Source of the DNA: Pseudohongiella sp.
GTDB taxonomy: Bacteria; Pseudomonadota; Gammaproteobacteria; Pseudomonadales; Pseudohongiellaceae
Reading direction: 5' to 3'
Assembly: GCA_013204155.1 (NCBI GenBank)
Contig: JABMOK010000134.1
Coordinates: 1-54,180, forward strand
DNA: 54,180 nucleotides
The notes under the pieces: generated by a model
Told to the model about the DNA's origin: nothing
The model's input: only the letters and a program-made list of their open reading frames with translations
Database searches by the model: none
Position numbers and translations under genes: made by a program
Shown here: positions 17,456-26,600 of the stretch, piece after piece
How positions within the stretch are numbered: position 1 is the first letter of the stretch
How the letters are laid out: every line of letters starts with the position of its first letter

Positions 17456-19204
17456 CTAACTTCCCATACGCCAAATTTCACTCTCGTCTAGAGAGCGCTC
17501 TCTATGCATCAAAATCCAATCTGAATGCTCATCCAGTGCCGATTGCCCTAGAACTGCGAGCACCAGTCTAAGCTCCTCCGTTTCCTCTGTTGCCGACAAG
17601 CGGCGATGAGCATTGTCAAAAATACGCAACATGAATTCATATTGCTTGATCAATTCTTTGGTTGCAGTCGCATAGGCATAACCCTCGCGCACACCATAGG
17701 ACAACAGTGTAGCTCCCATAAGGACAGTCAAAAACACATGCACCGGATCAGGCAATAGCGAATCTGCGAAGATAAAAACGAACACCGCTAATACACTGAC
17801 ATAGAGACTCAAGCGTCCAATCCTCTCTGTCAATTCCTGCCGCTTGATACGCTCATGAGCGCGGCGCTTAAAGTAACCAAGCTGCCCCCTATCGGGAGCA
17901 CCAACCCATTCATCCACAGTAAACGCAACACCGCCGGGATCTTCATTTGGATAGGCATCGCAGCGAATGCCCCCTACCCGCATGACGTTTCGAATCCAAC
18001 CAAATTCGGGATTCTGGCTTTGCAAATAACTGTCATGGGCATACTTCCAACGATTTTCATCTGTGACACCAGCCACTGCCCAGTAGAACTGTACGCGCAA
18101 GCCCTCGGCGAGAGTTCGATAGTCCAGATACTTTCGTTGCCAGGCCCCTTTTTTTGCCAGATAGTGAGCGGCGGTTGCGACCGCAAAAAATCCCAGGAAT
18201 GCCAACAATAGAACGCGCACTGACTGAAAGTCTGAATAAAGGATAAACATCAGCCCCATCAGAAAAGCCATCCAATGGGTAATAAATAACGTCCGCAGTG
18301 TCTTGCGCTGGTAATAGATAGCCAACCAATCAGCCCTGTAGTAAATACGGTCGATTGCCTCCGCTCCCTCTGGCAATTTAGTTTCAATATTCTCGCCAAT
18401 CAATGACCACTTCCCTGCTTCAATCTGTTCTGCAAATTGCAGCGCATCGACAGCAAATTCACTGCTGCGCTGAAAAATCAGTACGTGTTGAGCAGGTAAT
18501 TGCCTGGAACGAGGCTCGTCCACGTCCTTGCTATACCAACTCCAATCCAGAGGTGTGTGATCGGGGTGTGGTTCAAAGCCTTCGCTGTCACGAGAGCAAA
18601 CAATATGAAATACCAGATCACTTTCGTCATCCACTAACATTTGCTGAGCCGCTACACTCTTGGGTGTTATGCCCGGCATTACATTGTCATGATGAAATTC
18701 CACAACTTGAGCAGTACCACCCAGATGCGACGAAGCTTTTCCGTCCCAGAGGGCGAGCAATATATGACAATGAGCACTGAGATAGATACCCAGTTTCGCA
18801 TAGGGATAATCATTCTCCCACTTTGCCTGATCCATCCCCACTGGGGCGACAGGAATGTCACTTACAAGTTCAAAGACTTGTGTAGCCTGAGAACAAAGCA
18901 AATCAAAGCGTTGACGAGCCTGCTCGGTCCTGAAATCCGGCAGATAAGTCTCTCGTGACTTGGGTAGCGGCACAACCAGATCGATATCCAGCTCAATGGC
19001 CACTTCCGCCACCAGCATATCGGCACCTTCCGCAAGCGAAGACATCACCATCAATGGATTAGCCGGGTAATTTTCTTGCAGTTCCAGAAATAGACTTTTA
19101 ACCCGTGCTCGAATTGCGCCCAGCTCAGTATCGACCAAGTCCCGGTGGCCGGTGACAGCAATAACCAGGGGTATAATTTTAATTTTTTCGGATGAATTTT
19201 TCAT
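17456..19204 (-). CDS. SLOG-like domain protein with two C-terminal transmembrane pairs
   Basis: A 582-residue protein of unknown function. The N-terminal domain (about 10-160) begins VIAVTGHRDL (14-23), then MSSLAEGADMLVAEVAI (54-70) and VVPLPKSRETYLPDF, a pattern of the SLOG/LOG Rossmann superfamily, whose members bind or process nucleotide-derived ligands. After a linker, hydrophobic segments at about 303-324 and 328-348 form one pair and 463-482 and 487-505 a second, each flanked by charged helices, recalling SLATT-type membrane modules. The C-terminus ends WILMHRERSLDESEIW. ATG at 19204 is preceded by A-rich sequence without a strong RBS. It stands alone between convergent and tandem neighbours. 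A ligand-gated membrane effector is a reasonable but untested idea. Confidence 0.7.
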   Translation of the reverse strand: MKNSSEKIKIIPLVIAVTGHRDLVDTELGAIRARVKSLFLELQENYPANPLMVMSSLAEGADMLVAEVAIELDIDLVVPLPKSRETYLPDFRTEQARQRFDLLCSQATQVFELVSDIPVAPVGMDQAKWENDYPYAKLGIYLSAHCHILLALWDGKASSHLGGTAQVVEFHHDNVMPGITPKSVAAQQMLVDDESDLVFHIVCSRDSEGFEPHPDHTPLDWSWYSKDVDEPRSRQLPAQHVLIFQRSSEFAVDALQFAEQIEAGKWSLIGENIETKLPEGAEAIDRIYYRADWLAIYYQRKTLRTLFITHWMAFLMGLMFILYSDFQSVRVLLLAFLGFFAVATAAHYLAKKGAWQRKYLDYRTLAEGLRVQFYWAVAGVTDENRWKYAHDSYLQSQNPEFGWIRNVMRVGGIRCDAYPNEDPGGVAFTVDEWVGAPDRGQLGYFKRRAHERIKRQELTERIGRLSLYVSVLAVFVFIFADSLLPDPVHVFLTVLMGATLLSYGVREGYAYATATKELIKQYEFMLRIFDNAHRRLSATEETEELRLVLAVLGQSALDEHSDWILMHRERSLDESEIWRMGS

Positions 19205-19368
19205 TATTTACTCAAGCATTTATCAACGATGATCTCATCATCAATAGCACAGTAACTCCGATATCAACGCTTCCACTCTCTATTCCAGTCGCGAATTACA
19301 CAACGCGACATAGCAGAATAAGCGCTTAAACCGATTCCTGCTTCTTCCTATTCACGGGATAAAAGCAA

Positions 19369-20448
19369 TCAGGTAATTTTCCGCTTAAGCCACTCAACAA
19401 TAACCCGATTCACTTCTTCCGGTTTCTCTTGCTGGGTCCAGTGCCCGCTGTCCAAGACCGTGTATTTTTCCAGATCTGTGATGAAGTCTTCCATACCGTC
19501 GGCCGAAGACGGTGGCAGTATCACATCGTTCTCCGCGCCAATGTAGAGACTCGGCACTTCGATGCGTGATGGGGCATTGGCCATGATAGCGCCAATTTTT
19601 GCAGCCGCCCGATACCAGTTCAGACCCCCGGTAAATCCGGTGGCCTCATAGGTCTGGGTAAAATACTGCATGACCTCCTCCGGCAGGAATGGGTCGCCGG
19701 GAGGGTCTTCGCGCTGAATCATCGCCAACAGATTCATTTCTCGCTCTTCGGAAGACTCCGGCATCCGCGCGAAGGCTTCCCTGTCCCAAATGCCACCGCG
19801 GCTGAGAATAAAATCGAAGGTATGACGCACATCGGCTTGCAGAATAGCCTCGGCATTACCCGGCGGCATAAAAGTGGCCACATAGTAATTCGGCGTCATG
19901 ATAATGAGTGAAGGCTCTGAATTTTCAAGCGGCGGAAGATCCGCTGGGCGACCCGCCGAGGTGTTCAGTCCGATGATTCCACTGCAGCGATCCGGATGCA
20001 GTCTGGCCATAGCCCAAACCACGGCGCCACCCCAGTCGTGGCCACAGAACACCGCCTTGTCGATGCCCTTGGCATCGAGCAAGCCCGCCAGGTCATCACA
20101 AAATATCTGCATATCATATTGCGCAGGATCATCTGGACCACCGGTTAAACCAAAGCCACGTTGATCCGGTGCAATTCCATGAAAACCCGCAGCGGCCACC
20201 GCATCGAGCTGACTGCGCCAGCTAAAGGCGAGTTCGGGCCAGCCATGACAAAAAACTACGGCGGGCCCCGATCCCTTTTCATAGACCGCCATATTAATGC
20301 CATTACTTGCGACGAATGTGGGAGCAGGCATCATCGGCGCGGGGCGCACGGAAGCGCCCTCAACTGAGCAAGATGACATGAGAGGACTGGCGACTCCGAT
20401 GCCTGTTAAAGCCGTGGTCTGCAAAAATTTTCGGCGACTAATAGCCAT
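19369..20448 (-). CDS. Exported alpha/beta hydrolase, epoxide-hydrolase-like
   Basis: A 359-residue enzyme. The N-terminus has a twin-arginine motif (SRRKFLQT) and a lipobox-like LMSSC (Cys27). The fold shows the oxyanion motif HGWPE (68-72), the nucleophile motif GHDWGG with Asp138, a cap domain, a late acid in GAENDVILP and the catalytic His in SGHWTQQEKP. An Asp nucleophile with HGWP is characteristic of epoxide hydrolases and haloalkane dehalogenases; epoxide hydrolase is favoured. ATG at 20448 (AGGA eight bases upstream) begins the Tat signal; the longer frame to 20631 is not native-looking. Location is probably periplasmic or membrane-anchored. Confidence 0.87.
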   Translation of the reverse strand: MAISRRKFLQTTALTGIGVASPLMSSCSVEGASVRPAPMMPAPTFVASNGINMAVYEKGSGPAVVFCHGWPELAFSWRSQLDAVAAAGFHGIAPDQRGFGLTGGPDDPAQYDMQIFCDDLAGLLDAKGIDKAVFCGHDWGGAVVWAMARLHPDRCSGIIGLNTSAGRPADLPPLENSEPSLIIMTPNYYVATFMPPGNAEAILQADVRHTFDFILSRGGIWDREAFARMPESSEEREMNLLAMIQREDPPGDPFLPEEVMQYFTQTYEATGFTGGLNWYRAAAKIGAIMANAPSRIEVPSLYIGAENDVILPPSSADGMEDFITDLEKYTVLDSGHWTQQEKPEEVNRVIVEWLKRKIT

Positions 20449-20719
20449 ATTTAATTTCCTGTAGCGGATTACATAGAAGTAAGCTGAATCGATGCTATTG
20501 AACTTATTACAACTGCGGCAAAACTGAAAGTGAATTTTTCCTAGCGCCACAGATCGGCGAATGGAACTGGCAGTTGGCGTATGTTTCGAGTCTATCACAG
20601 CGACCAATCTGCCTATAGAGACCCCGGACACTACTATTTGCAGACGGTGATTGCAGGCAGGGGCGTTTTATTCTAACGTGACTAGAAGCAGAAACCTGTA
20701 AATCGCAAGCAGCCGCCCA

Positions 20720-21544
20720 ATGAAACTCTCCAGCTCAAACTCGCCTCTCTATTTACCCGAAGAGAATCAAACCACTGTTCTTCGCCTGGGATTACAGCCG
20801 CTGGAAAAAGAAGACTGGATTTATATTGATGATGCGCTGCCAATATTCTACCGCCATAAAACCCAATTAAGACTACAGCATGAGAGCGAGTGCTTCCAGG
20901 CTCTCGCCGAATCCAAACCGGCACAGGAAGAATTTCATGATTTCTTACTCCGCCATTTGTTAGAAAAGACGGAAACCACTTATCAATTAACCGGCCATAC
21001 CTTACACGACAGCAACGGGAAGCTGAGCTGGCAGATAGAAAACAAAGATCTGTGGCAAGCTTCGCTATGGATAGCCGATGATTTTTGCCTGCTGGAAAAA
21101 ATATCGAACGAGTACATTATGACGGCGGCCAGTGTCTGCTCGCCGTCGAATTGGAAGCTGGAGGAAAAAATTGGAACATCAATTGACGCCATTCATGCCC
21201 CCGTTCCGGGCTATGCCGATGCCTTAAGTACACGAGTACGAAAGCTAATGGATGGTCTGAAACCACACAAAGTGGTGATGCGTTTTAATTGGTCTATTCA
21301 AAAGGGCAATGAACTGTTCTGGCGATCTGACTTGGAAGAGATGAATAGCGCGAACGAGAAATTCTGGCGCATCGAAAGACAAACCTTGCTGCGCCTGCCG
21401 CACACCAATGCCATCGCCTTCGGCATTCGCATTTTTTTGCATCGCTTCAGCGTCATGCCGAATAAGTCTGGCTTCAATCAAGCAATAGCACAAATTCTGC
21501 AGCAGCTACCGAGCGCTGAAAAAGCCTATAAATGCCTGATTTAA
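20720..21544 (+). CDS. DUF3445 protein, heme-dependent oxidative N-demethylase-like
   Basis: A 274-residue cytoplasmic protein matching DUF3445: LWIADDFCLLEKISNEY, AASVCSPSNWKLEEKIG, IDAIHAPVPGYADAL, then RFNWSIQKGNELFW and LLRLPHTNAIAFGIRIFLH. Characterised members are the heme-dependent oxidative N-demethylase alpha subunit, which removes methyl groups from small amines. The PSNW-KIG-IHxPVPG sequence is the family hallmark. No partner subunit genes are adjacent, so the electron donor and substrate are unknown. The RBS is weak. It is divergent from the hydrolase gene. Confidence 0.85.
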   Translation: MKLSSSNSPLYLPEENQTTVLRLGLQPLEKEDWIYIDDALPIFYRHKTQLRLQHESECFQALAESKPAQEEFHDFLLRHLLEKTETTYQLTGHTLHDSNGKLSWQIENKDLWQASLWIADDFCLLEKISNEYIMTAASVCSPSNWKLEEKIGTSIDAIHAPVPGYADALSTRVRKLMDGLKPHKVVMRFNWSIQKGNELFWRSDLEEMNSANEKFWRIERQTLLRLPHTNAIAFGIRIFLHRFSVMPNKSGFNQAIAQILQQLPSAEKAYKCLI

Positions 21545-21582
21545 TTTTTCGATTGGCGAAGCTTAGCCACAGACATGCAAAG

Positions 21583-21741
21583 TCAGTTTTCAAGACCCGC
21601 GCTTACTACACGAAACCCTATGTGGTGATCCTGATATTCCGGAGGATCTTCGAAGTGGTGACAAGCTGAACGAGCCACCGCCGCATTACTTCCCCACCAG
21701 CAACAAATATCTGTCTGGCATTCATCATTTTTAGCAATATA
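21583..21741 (-). pseudogene. Remnant of a SUMF1/formylglycine-generating-enzyme-like C-terminus
   Basis: In the 316-base gap a minus-strand frame of 52 codons reads DICCWWGSNAAVARSACHHF, EDPPEYQD and HHIGFRVVSAGLEN, then stops. The RSA-x-H, PP-x-Y and terminal GFRVV pattern fits the C-terminal end of SUMF1-type (formylglycine-generating or sulfatase-modifying) domains, which finish in GFR(V/C). A stop at 21742-21744 precedes it and no start or N-terminal domain is present, so it is a fragment. The identification rests on a short motif. Confidence 0.45.
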
Positions 21742-21860
21742 CTATTGACAGCTTGGCTCATGTCGCAGAAAGTCACGCTCTGGATAAAAAGGCTCTGGGC
21801 AGACTATTACTCTCATGGGTCAGCAGTAACATCAGGGATAAACAAGCATAAGGTAGTTTT

Positions 21861-22787
21861 ATGATTAACAGTAAGATTTTTTCTCAGCGCTGGATTCGCC
21901 GCTGCGCTTTGGCATTAGTATTGATCCCACTCTCCATGCAAGCGGTGTATGCAAGCACATTCGTACAGGTGAATACCTCCCTGGGGAATTTCCTGGTGGA
22001 GCTGCTTGACAGCGCAACGCCCGGCACCGTCAACAATTTCCTCAATTATGTAAACTCCGGTCGTTACAACGGCACGGTCATCCATCGATCTGTACCAGAC
22101 TTTGTGGTTCAGGGGGGGTGGCTTACTTTTAATGAAGCCGCACAAAACCTCGATCCCATTCCCCTCGACCCCAACATTGTTAACGAGCCAGGCATCTCCA
22201 ACACCCGCGGCACCATCGCTATGGCAAAAGTCGATGGCGACCCGGACAGCGCCAATAGTCAGTGGTTCATTAACCTGGTCGACAATACAGGATTGGACAG
22301 CGTTAACGGCGGTTTCACAGTATTCGGCAGAGTACTGGGTAGCGGAATGGATATAGTGGATGTCATAAACAACTTACCGACACAGCAATTTGTCTCAGGC
22401 AGTCCATTCCCCACAATCAACTACAATGGCGGGAGTGTGCTGAGTGCCAATCTGGTAAATATCTCCATGTCTGTGGTCACGGGCCCGGCAAATTACCTGG
22501 AACCCCTGACCAACCTGTTGCGCGTAACCGTGGACGGAGGAGCCGAGGGCATGGCAAGGGTTGCATTCACAATCAATTCCACCTCACCCGAAGCGGTAAT
22601 CCAGTTAAACCCCGATAGCATAGTGCCATTAACCGAGACTGTCGCAAACATTGCGACCTTCGATGGGGCAAGCGGCCAGCTTGTATTGCCTGAATTGGTA
22701 GTTGATGGCGTGGTGGCCTATCGAAACGTGGTCTTTCAATTGAGTAATCCCGCGCTTTTTCAATTTACCGCGGTATCGTTTCAGTAA
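21861..22787 (+). CDS. Exported cyclophilin-type peptidyl-prolyl isomerase with extra C-terminal domain
   Basis: A signal peptide (1-31, ending VYAS) is followed by a cyclophilin domain at about 33-205, recognised by TSLGNFLVELLDSATPGTVNNF, GTVIHRSVPDFVVQGG (catalytic Arg in IHR) and NSQWFINLVDN. The domain would speed proline isomerisation in exported proteins. Residues 205-308 are an additional beta-rich region (VTVDGGAEGMARVAFTINS) not found in ordinary periplasmic PpiA-type enzymes (about 190 residues). AAGG lies seven bases before the ATG. It is a single gene with a divergent remnant upstream. Confidence 0.9.
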   Translation: MINSKIFSQRWIRRCALALVLIPLSMQAVYASTFVQVNTSLGNFLVELLDSATPGTVNNFLNYVNSGRYNGTVIHRSVPDFVVQGGWLTFNEAAQNLDPIPLDPNIVNEPGISNTRGTIAMAKVDGDPDSANSQWFINLVDNTGLDSVNGGFTVFGRVLGSGMDIVDVINNLPTQQFVSGSPFPTINYNGGSVLSANLVNISMSVVTGPANYLEPLTNLLRVTVDGGAEGMARVAFTINSTSPEAVIQLNPDSIVPLTETVANIATFDGASGQLVLPELVVDGVVAYRNVVFQLSNPALFQFTAVSFQ

Positions 22788-22936
22788 CGCGCAACTGCAG
22801 ATAACTCATGCTTTATTCAATCGTACAAAACTGCGATTATTTGGCGTGCAAGTTCGCTGCCTGCATATCTCCCGGTCAGTAAGCCAACAGGGTTAATCTC
22901 ACAAACTATTCCCGTATCTCTGCTTGAAGGAAGTCA

Positions 22937-24466
22937 ATGTTCACCCGACGAAAAGCCCTGAAGACTATAGGACTAGGCTCACTGGCGATGGGTTCCCGAT
23001 CTTTTCTGTTCGCCCAGCCAACGACAGATGGCGGCAATCCCCTGGCGATACCCCCCCTGGAAGAAGGGGAACTCATCGAGGGTGTACGCCATTTCCAGCT
23101 AAGGCTGCAACAGGGTACAAGCAGTTTTTTCCCCGGAACTACCACTGCCACCCTCGGCATCAATGGAAATTATCTGGGGCCAAGCTTACACCTGCATCGT
23201 AATGAGCCTATTTCATTGCATATCGAGAATCAGATAGGCGAGCCTACCACCTTGCACTGGCATGGTTTCCATTTACCCCCCAGCGAGGACGGCGGCCCTC
23301 ACCAGACAATTGCAAAGGGGGACACCTGGAACCCACAATTTACAGTCCGGCAATTTGCTGGCACATTCTGGTACCACTCTCACATGTTGCATACCGCTGG
23401 CGAGCAAGTATACAAGGGCCTGGCCGGTATGATCATTGTCGAAGATGATGAGCAGCAACTGGAATTACCCTCTACCTATGGCATTGATGACATACCCTTG
23501 ATTGTTCAGGATCGCCGCTTCGACGACGACGGCGCTTTTCAATATCTTTCTGCCTATGAAGATTCAGTGATAGGAATGCACGGCGACACCATTCTGCTAA
23601 ACGGCACCCGCCTGCCCTACTTTGAAGCCACGTCCAGACTGGTTCGATTTCGACTGCTTAACGCGGCTAACGCCCGTACATTCACCTTTGCCTTTAGTGA
23701 TGGCCGTGAATTCCAGCAGATAGCCAGCGATGGAGGCTTATTACCAAGCCCGGTAGCCCTGACCCGCCTGGAGCTAGCCCCGGCAGAACGGGCGGAGATA
23801 GTGGTAGATTTCAGCGATGGTCGAGATGTCAAGCTACTAAGCCTGGGACGGACATCCAACTTCCCTGAATTCTCCGGTGCCATGAGCAGGATCATGCGCT
23901 CACTGAATGCCCAGGCGTTCGACATTCTCAGCATTCGTCCTCAGGCGCAGTTACAAGCCAATACACAGCTGCCTGCACAACTCGCTTCTCTCTATCGCCT
24001 ACCGGAAGCCGCTGCCACTAACACACGAAAATTCTTGTTATCCATGGGCGCTGGCATGCGCAGTGGCGATGATCGCGGCCCTGGCAGGGGCACGCGCAAT
24101 GGTAATGGTGGCGGCTATGGGGGAGGTAATTCCTCGATTAACGGCCGGCGCATGGAGTTAAATTTCATCAACGAAAGAATCAAATTCAACACCACCGAGG
24201 TATGGGAATTGTCCAACAATTCTCCGATGATGCATCCATTTCATGTGCACCATGGTCAGTTCCAGATTCTGGATCGCAATGGACAGCCCCCGCCGGAGAA
24301 TGAAATGGGCTGGAAGGACACAGTAAAAGTAAGGTCAGGAGAGCATATGCGCATTATCATGCGCTTTACGGACTATATCGATGAGCAGAATCCCTATATG
24401 TATCACTGCCATATTCTGGAACATGAAGACCAGGGCATGATGGGTCAATTTCTCGTCGTTGAGTGA
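22937..24466 (+). CDS. Multicopper oxidase, CueO/laccase-like, Tat-exported
   Basis: A 509-residue enzyme with a twin-arginine leader (TRRKALKTIG). All copper-ligand motifs are present: LHWHG (His107, His109), WYHSHMLHTAG (His147, His149), HPFHVHHGQF (His433, His436, His438) and YHCHILEHEDQGMM (His490, Cys491, His492, His496, axial Met501). It should couple oxidation of an organic or metal substrate to reduction of O2 to water in the periplasm. A Gly/Arg/Asn-rich insert lies at about 373-402. It is not the Met-rich loop of CueO, so cuprous oxidase activity is not implied. AAGGAAG precedes the ATG. No copper-export genes are adjacent. Confidence 0.93.
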   Translation: MFTRRKALKTIGLGSLAMGSRSFLFAQPTTDGGNPLAIPPLEEGELIEGVRHFQLRLQQGTSSFFPGTTTATLGINGNYLGPSLHLHRNEPISLHIENQIGEPTTLHWHGFHLPPSEDGGPHQTIAKGDTWNPQFTVRQFAGTFWYHSHMLHTAGEQVYKGLAGMIIVEDDEQQLELPSTYGIDDIPLIVQDRRFDDDGAFQYLSAYEDSVIGMHGDTILLNGTRLPYFEATSRLVRFRLLNAANARTFTFAFSDGREFQQIASDGGLLPSPVALTRLELAPAERAEIVVDFSDGRDVKLLSLGRTSNFPEFSGAMSRIMRSLNAQAFDILSIRPQAQLQANTQLPAQLASLYRLPEAAATNTRKFLLSMGAGMRSGDDRGPGRGTRNGNGGGYGGGNSSINGRRMELNFINERIKFNTTEVWELSNNSPMMHPFHVHHGQFQILDRNGQPPPENEMGWKDTVKVRSGEHMRIIMRFTDYIDEQNPYMYHCHILEHEDQGMMGQFLVVE

Positions 24467-24497
24467 TTGAATAATCAAATAGCGGAGCAAGCGCAAT

Positions 24498-24566
24498 GCC
24501 CGCTGCAAAAAGCGGGCAAGTCACAGTAAGACGATTATCAAAGCCGACCGCAACCACAGCGGTCGG
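24498..24566. terminator. Two hairpins between convergent genes
   Basis: GCCCGCT (24498-24504) pairs with AGCGGGC (24511-24517), and CCGACCGC (24544-24551) pairs with GCGGTCGG (24559-24566). They lie between the convergent multicopper oxidase and the following minus-strand gene and could stop transcription from both sides. Neither is followed by a good U-run. Confidence 0.45.
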
Positions 24567-24571
24567 TACAG

Positions 24572-25552
24572 CTATTGTTTAGCCGTACCGTCGCCGTTCA
24601 GGCCTTCAGATTCATATCTTCGCCAGCCAGCTAAAATACCCGCCAGTCCGTGATTTCCCTCATGGCAGGCATACTCATACAGCGGGTCGCTAATTCGACG
24701 CATCGGCAGTTTTGCAGACCAGCTTACATCCCAGGTTAAGGGATCTTCGATAGTGAAATCGTAGCCCAGGGTATTTTTATCGATCCAGCTGAAACGCTCT
24801 TCCAGCTTCATACTGGCGGAGCTTCCCCGGCCATTTTGATCGTAGTAAAAATTTTGCGTGTTGATCACCAGCGTATCGCCTTCCCAATGGGCGACGGAGT
24901 CACCATCCCACTTCAGTTGACGGGTATGATGCTCGCTATCCAGCCTGATGATTCGCGCCCGGTGAATCATCTCATTGACGATGACGATGTGATCCCTGGT
25001 TTGTATCAGCTGCATATTGTTATTGTAGGCGCCTGACACCATGGGCGGGCCGGCGCCCCCGCTCATCAGGCAACGATCGGCCAGAGTTCGGGCCTCGGGA
25101 CCAATACTGAGTCTGGCCGCCTCGGCTATTTTGGCTCGCCGTTCGAGCCCGGCGGCGTTGGTTGCTGGTATTCTGCCATCGGGTGGGTCATAGATAAGCG
25201 ACGTTCGGCGATCGGCAATCGTTTCGATGCCGCGCTCATACCAGAATTCGTTATAGGAGATAACACCGGGCGGATAACTGGCACCCCCCACCGAGTCGAT
25301 AATCAGGTCGCGGTTCTGTCGACGATTTTCAAATTCCTGCCATTCGATGGCTTCCTCAGCTGTCAGCGTCGCCTTGTCGGCCAGCTCTCGCGGGCGATTC
25401 AATGGGGTAAGGGTTCGGTAGGTGTAGGTGCCTTGAAAATCAGGCACACCATACTCGGTACGCGGCATATCGGAGGCCTGGGCGAGTAGCCCCGGAGCAA
25501 GCAAAAGGCTGGCAATGGCTATACCCAGTGCGCCTGGGATTCGATTGTTCAT
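24572..25552 (-). CDS. Exported protein of unknown function
   Basis: A 326-residue protein with a Sec signal peptide (ALGIAIASLLLAPGLLAQA). The mature part contains motifs seen in a widespread uncharacterised exported family: GVPDFQGTYTYRTLTPL near the N-terminus, RCLMSGGAGPPMVSGAYNNN, VAHWEGDTLVINTQNF and, near the end, YEYACHEGNHGLAGIL. The WEGDTLV and ACHEGN motifs are highly regular in that family. No enzyme activity has been assigned to it that I know of; conserved His, Glu and Cys near the end would suit metal binding. It is a single gene convergent with the multicopper oxidase. Confidence 0.8.
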   Translation of the reverse strand: MNNRIPGALGIAIASLLLAPGLLAQASDMPRTEYGVPDFQGTYTYRTLTPLNRPRELADKATLTAEEAIEWQEFENRRQNRDLIIDSVGGASYPPGVISYNEFWYERGIETIADRRTSLIYDPPDGRIPATNAAGLERRAKIAEAARLSIGPEARTLADRCLMSGGAGPPMVSGAYNNNMQLIQTRDHIVIVNEMIHRARIIRLDSEHHTRQLKWDGDSVAHWEGDTLVINTQNFYYDQNGRGSSASMKLEERFSWIDKNTLGYDFTIEDPLTWDVSWSAKLPMRRISDPLYEYACHEGNHGLAGILAGWRRYESEGLNGDGTAKQ

Positions 25553-25769
25553 CGACTCCTCCCTCTTATTATTCTATTTCTGTTTAACTCAGGGGTAATG
25601 TAAAGAAACTACGCCTGTCAGGGCTATTTATCAATGAGAAATTGGCTCATTGGGTAGCCCTCTCTCGTATCTAGCCGCTAAAACAGCAGCAGGCATTTTC
25701 ATCAGCACCGCTACGGCGAGGCAGAATAGAGTCTACTGATTTCCCTGACCTGGACTACCCTGGTCTGCA

Positions 25770-26417
25770 CTAAAAATCACCAAACAGATCCAATTGCAGC
25801 AACTCTGCATAGCGGGCTTCTTTAATATCGTCCTTAATCAAGTTGCCGCTTAACAGCGCATCAACGTCGTTTGAGATCACCTCAATGGAATGCTTCTGTT
25901 GTTCAAAATCTACCGCCAACTGTAACACCGATCCCCACAGGGCGAGCACGCGACTGTCGATCAGACGCACCTGATTGTGCTTCGCCCACTCGACGCCGAT
26001 GGCCGCCCCCAGAGCATTAAGCTCGGCGTCTAATTGCTCCGCTTCCCGGGGTGTGGCGGCATTCAGTACCACCGACTCCACATCCAGCCATCCAGATTGG
26101 TAGGCAAGATTTCCCTGATAGAAACTCAGGGTCCACTCCAGGTATTCACTGCGCGACTGCAGTTGCTGGTTATCCTCGTCGGCCAGATAGGCATCGACGA
26201 AAAATTCCTGCCGTGGGACGGTATCTGGCCAATTTGAAATATTGGGACCGACACAGGAGGCCAGTAGCAGACAAAGCCATGCCAGTAGCAGCTTCTTGCT
26301 ATTCGTTTGCCCAACGCGAGAACCCCTGCTTTCTGGCTTGACACAGCGGACTGAATACTTGAAAAAGCTCAGCTTGTTAGTGGGATTGAAGGGTGAATTA
26401 GTGGGTGATTTATACAT
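25770..26417 (-). CDS. Hypothetical lipoprotein
   Basis: A 215-residue frame in which KKLLLAWLCLLLASC gives a good lipobox (LASC) at about residue 55. The mature part is acidic and helical (AATPREAEQLDAELNALGAA, HSIEVISNDVDALLSGN). No family was recognised. The only in-frame ATG is at 26417, which puts an unusually long 40-residue stretch before the hydrophobic core and has no RBS; a non-canonical internal start may be used. It lies 182 bases beyond the stop of the NHL gene, across a strong terminator, so it should have its own promoter. Confidence 0.65.
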   Translation of the reverse strand: MYKSPTNSPFNPTNKLSFFKYSVRCVKPESRGSRVGQTNSKKLLLAWLCLLLASCVGPNISNWPDTVPRQEFFVDAYLADEDNQQLQSRSEYLEWTLSFYQGNLAYQSGWLDVESVVLNAATPREAEQLDAELNALGAAIGVEWAKHNQVRLIDSRVLALWGSVLQLAVDFEQQKHSIEVISNDVDALLSGNLIKDDIKEARYAELLQLDLFGDF

Positions 26418-26512
26418 TATCTGGAACAGTTATTTCAGGGGCGATAGCGATTCAAAAATCGCGAAAGTAACAATCTATCATATCCCGGCAGCAAGGGATG
26501 AATTTTCCAGCC

Positions 26513-26550
26513 AAAAAAAACGGGTGAAAGAATTACCCTTCGCCCGTTTT
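26513..26550 (-). terminator. Rho-independent terminator of the NHL gene
   Basis: AAAACGGGTGAA (26517-26528) pairs with TTCGCCCGTTTT (26539-26550), 12 bp with one G-U pair. Read on the minus strand, the stem is followed by eight T residues (26513-26520). It lies about 50 bases after the stop at 26601. Confidence 0.88.
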
Positions 26551-26600
26551 CCAAAAGTTAAAAGTTTCGGGATTTAAATCGACCGCCTATACCCGCTAAA

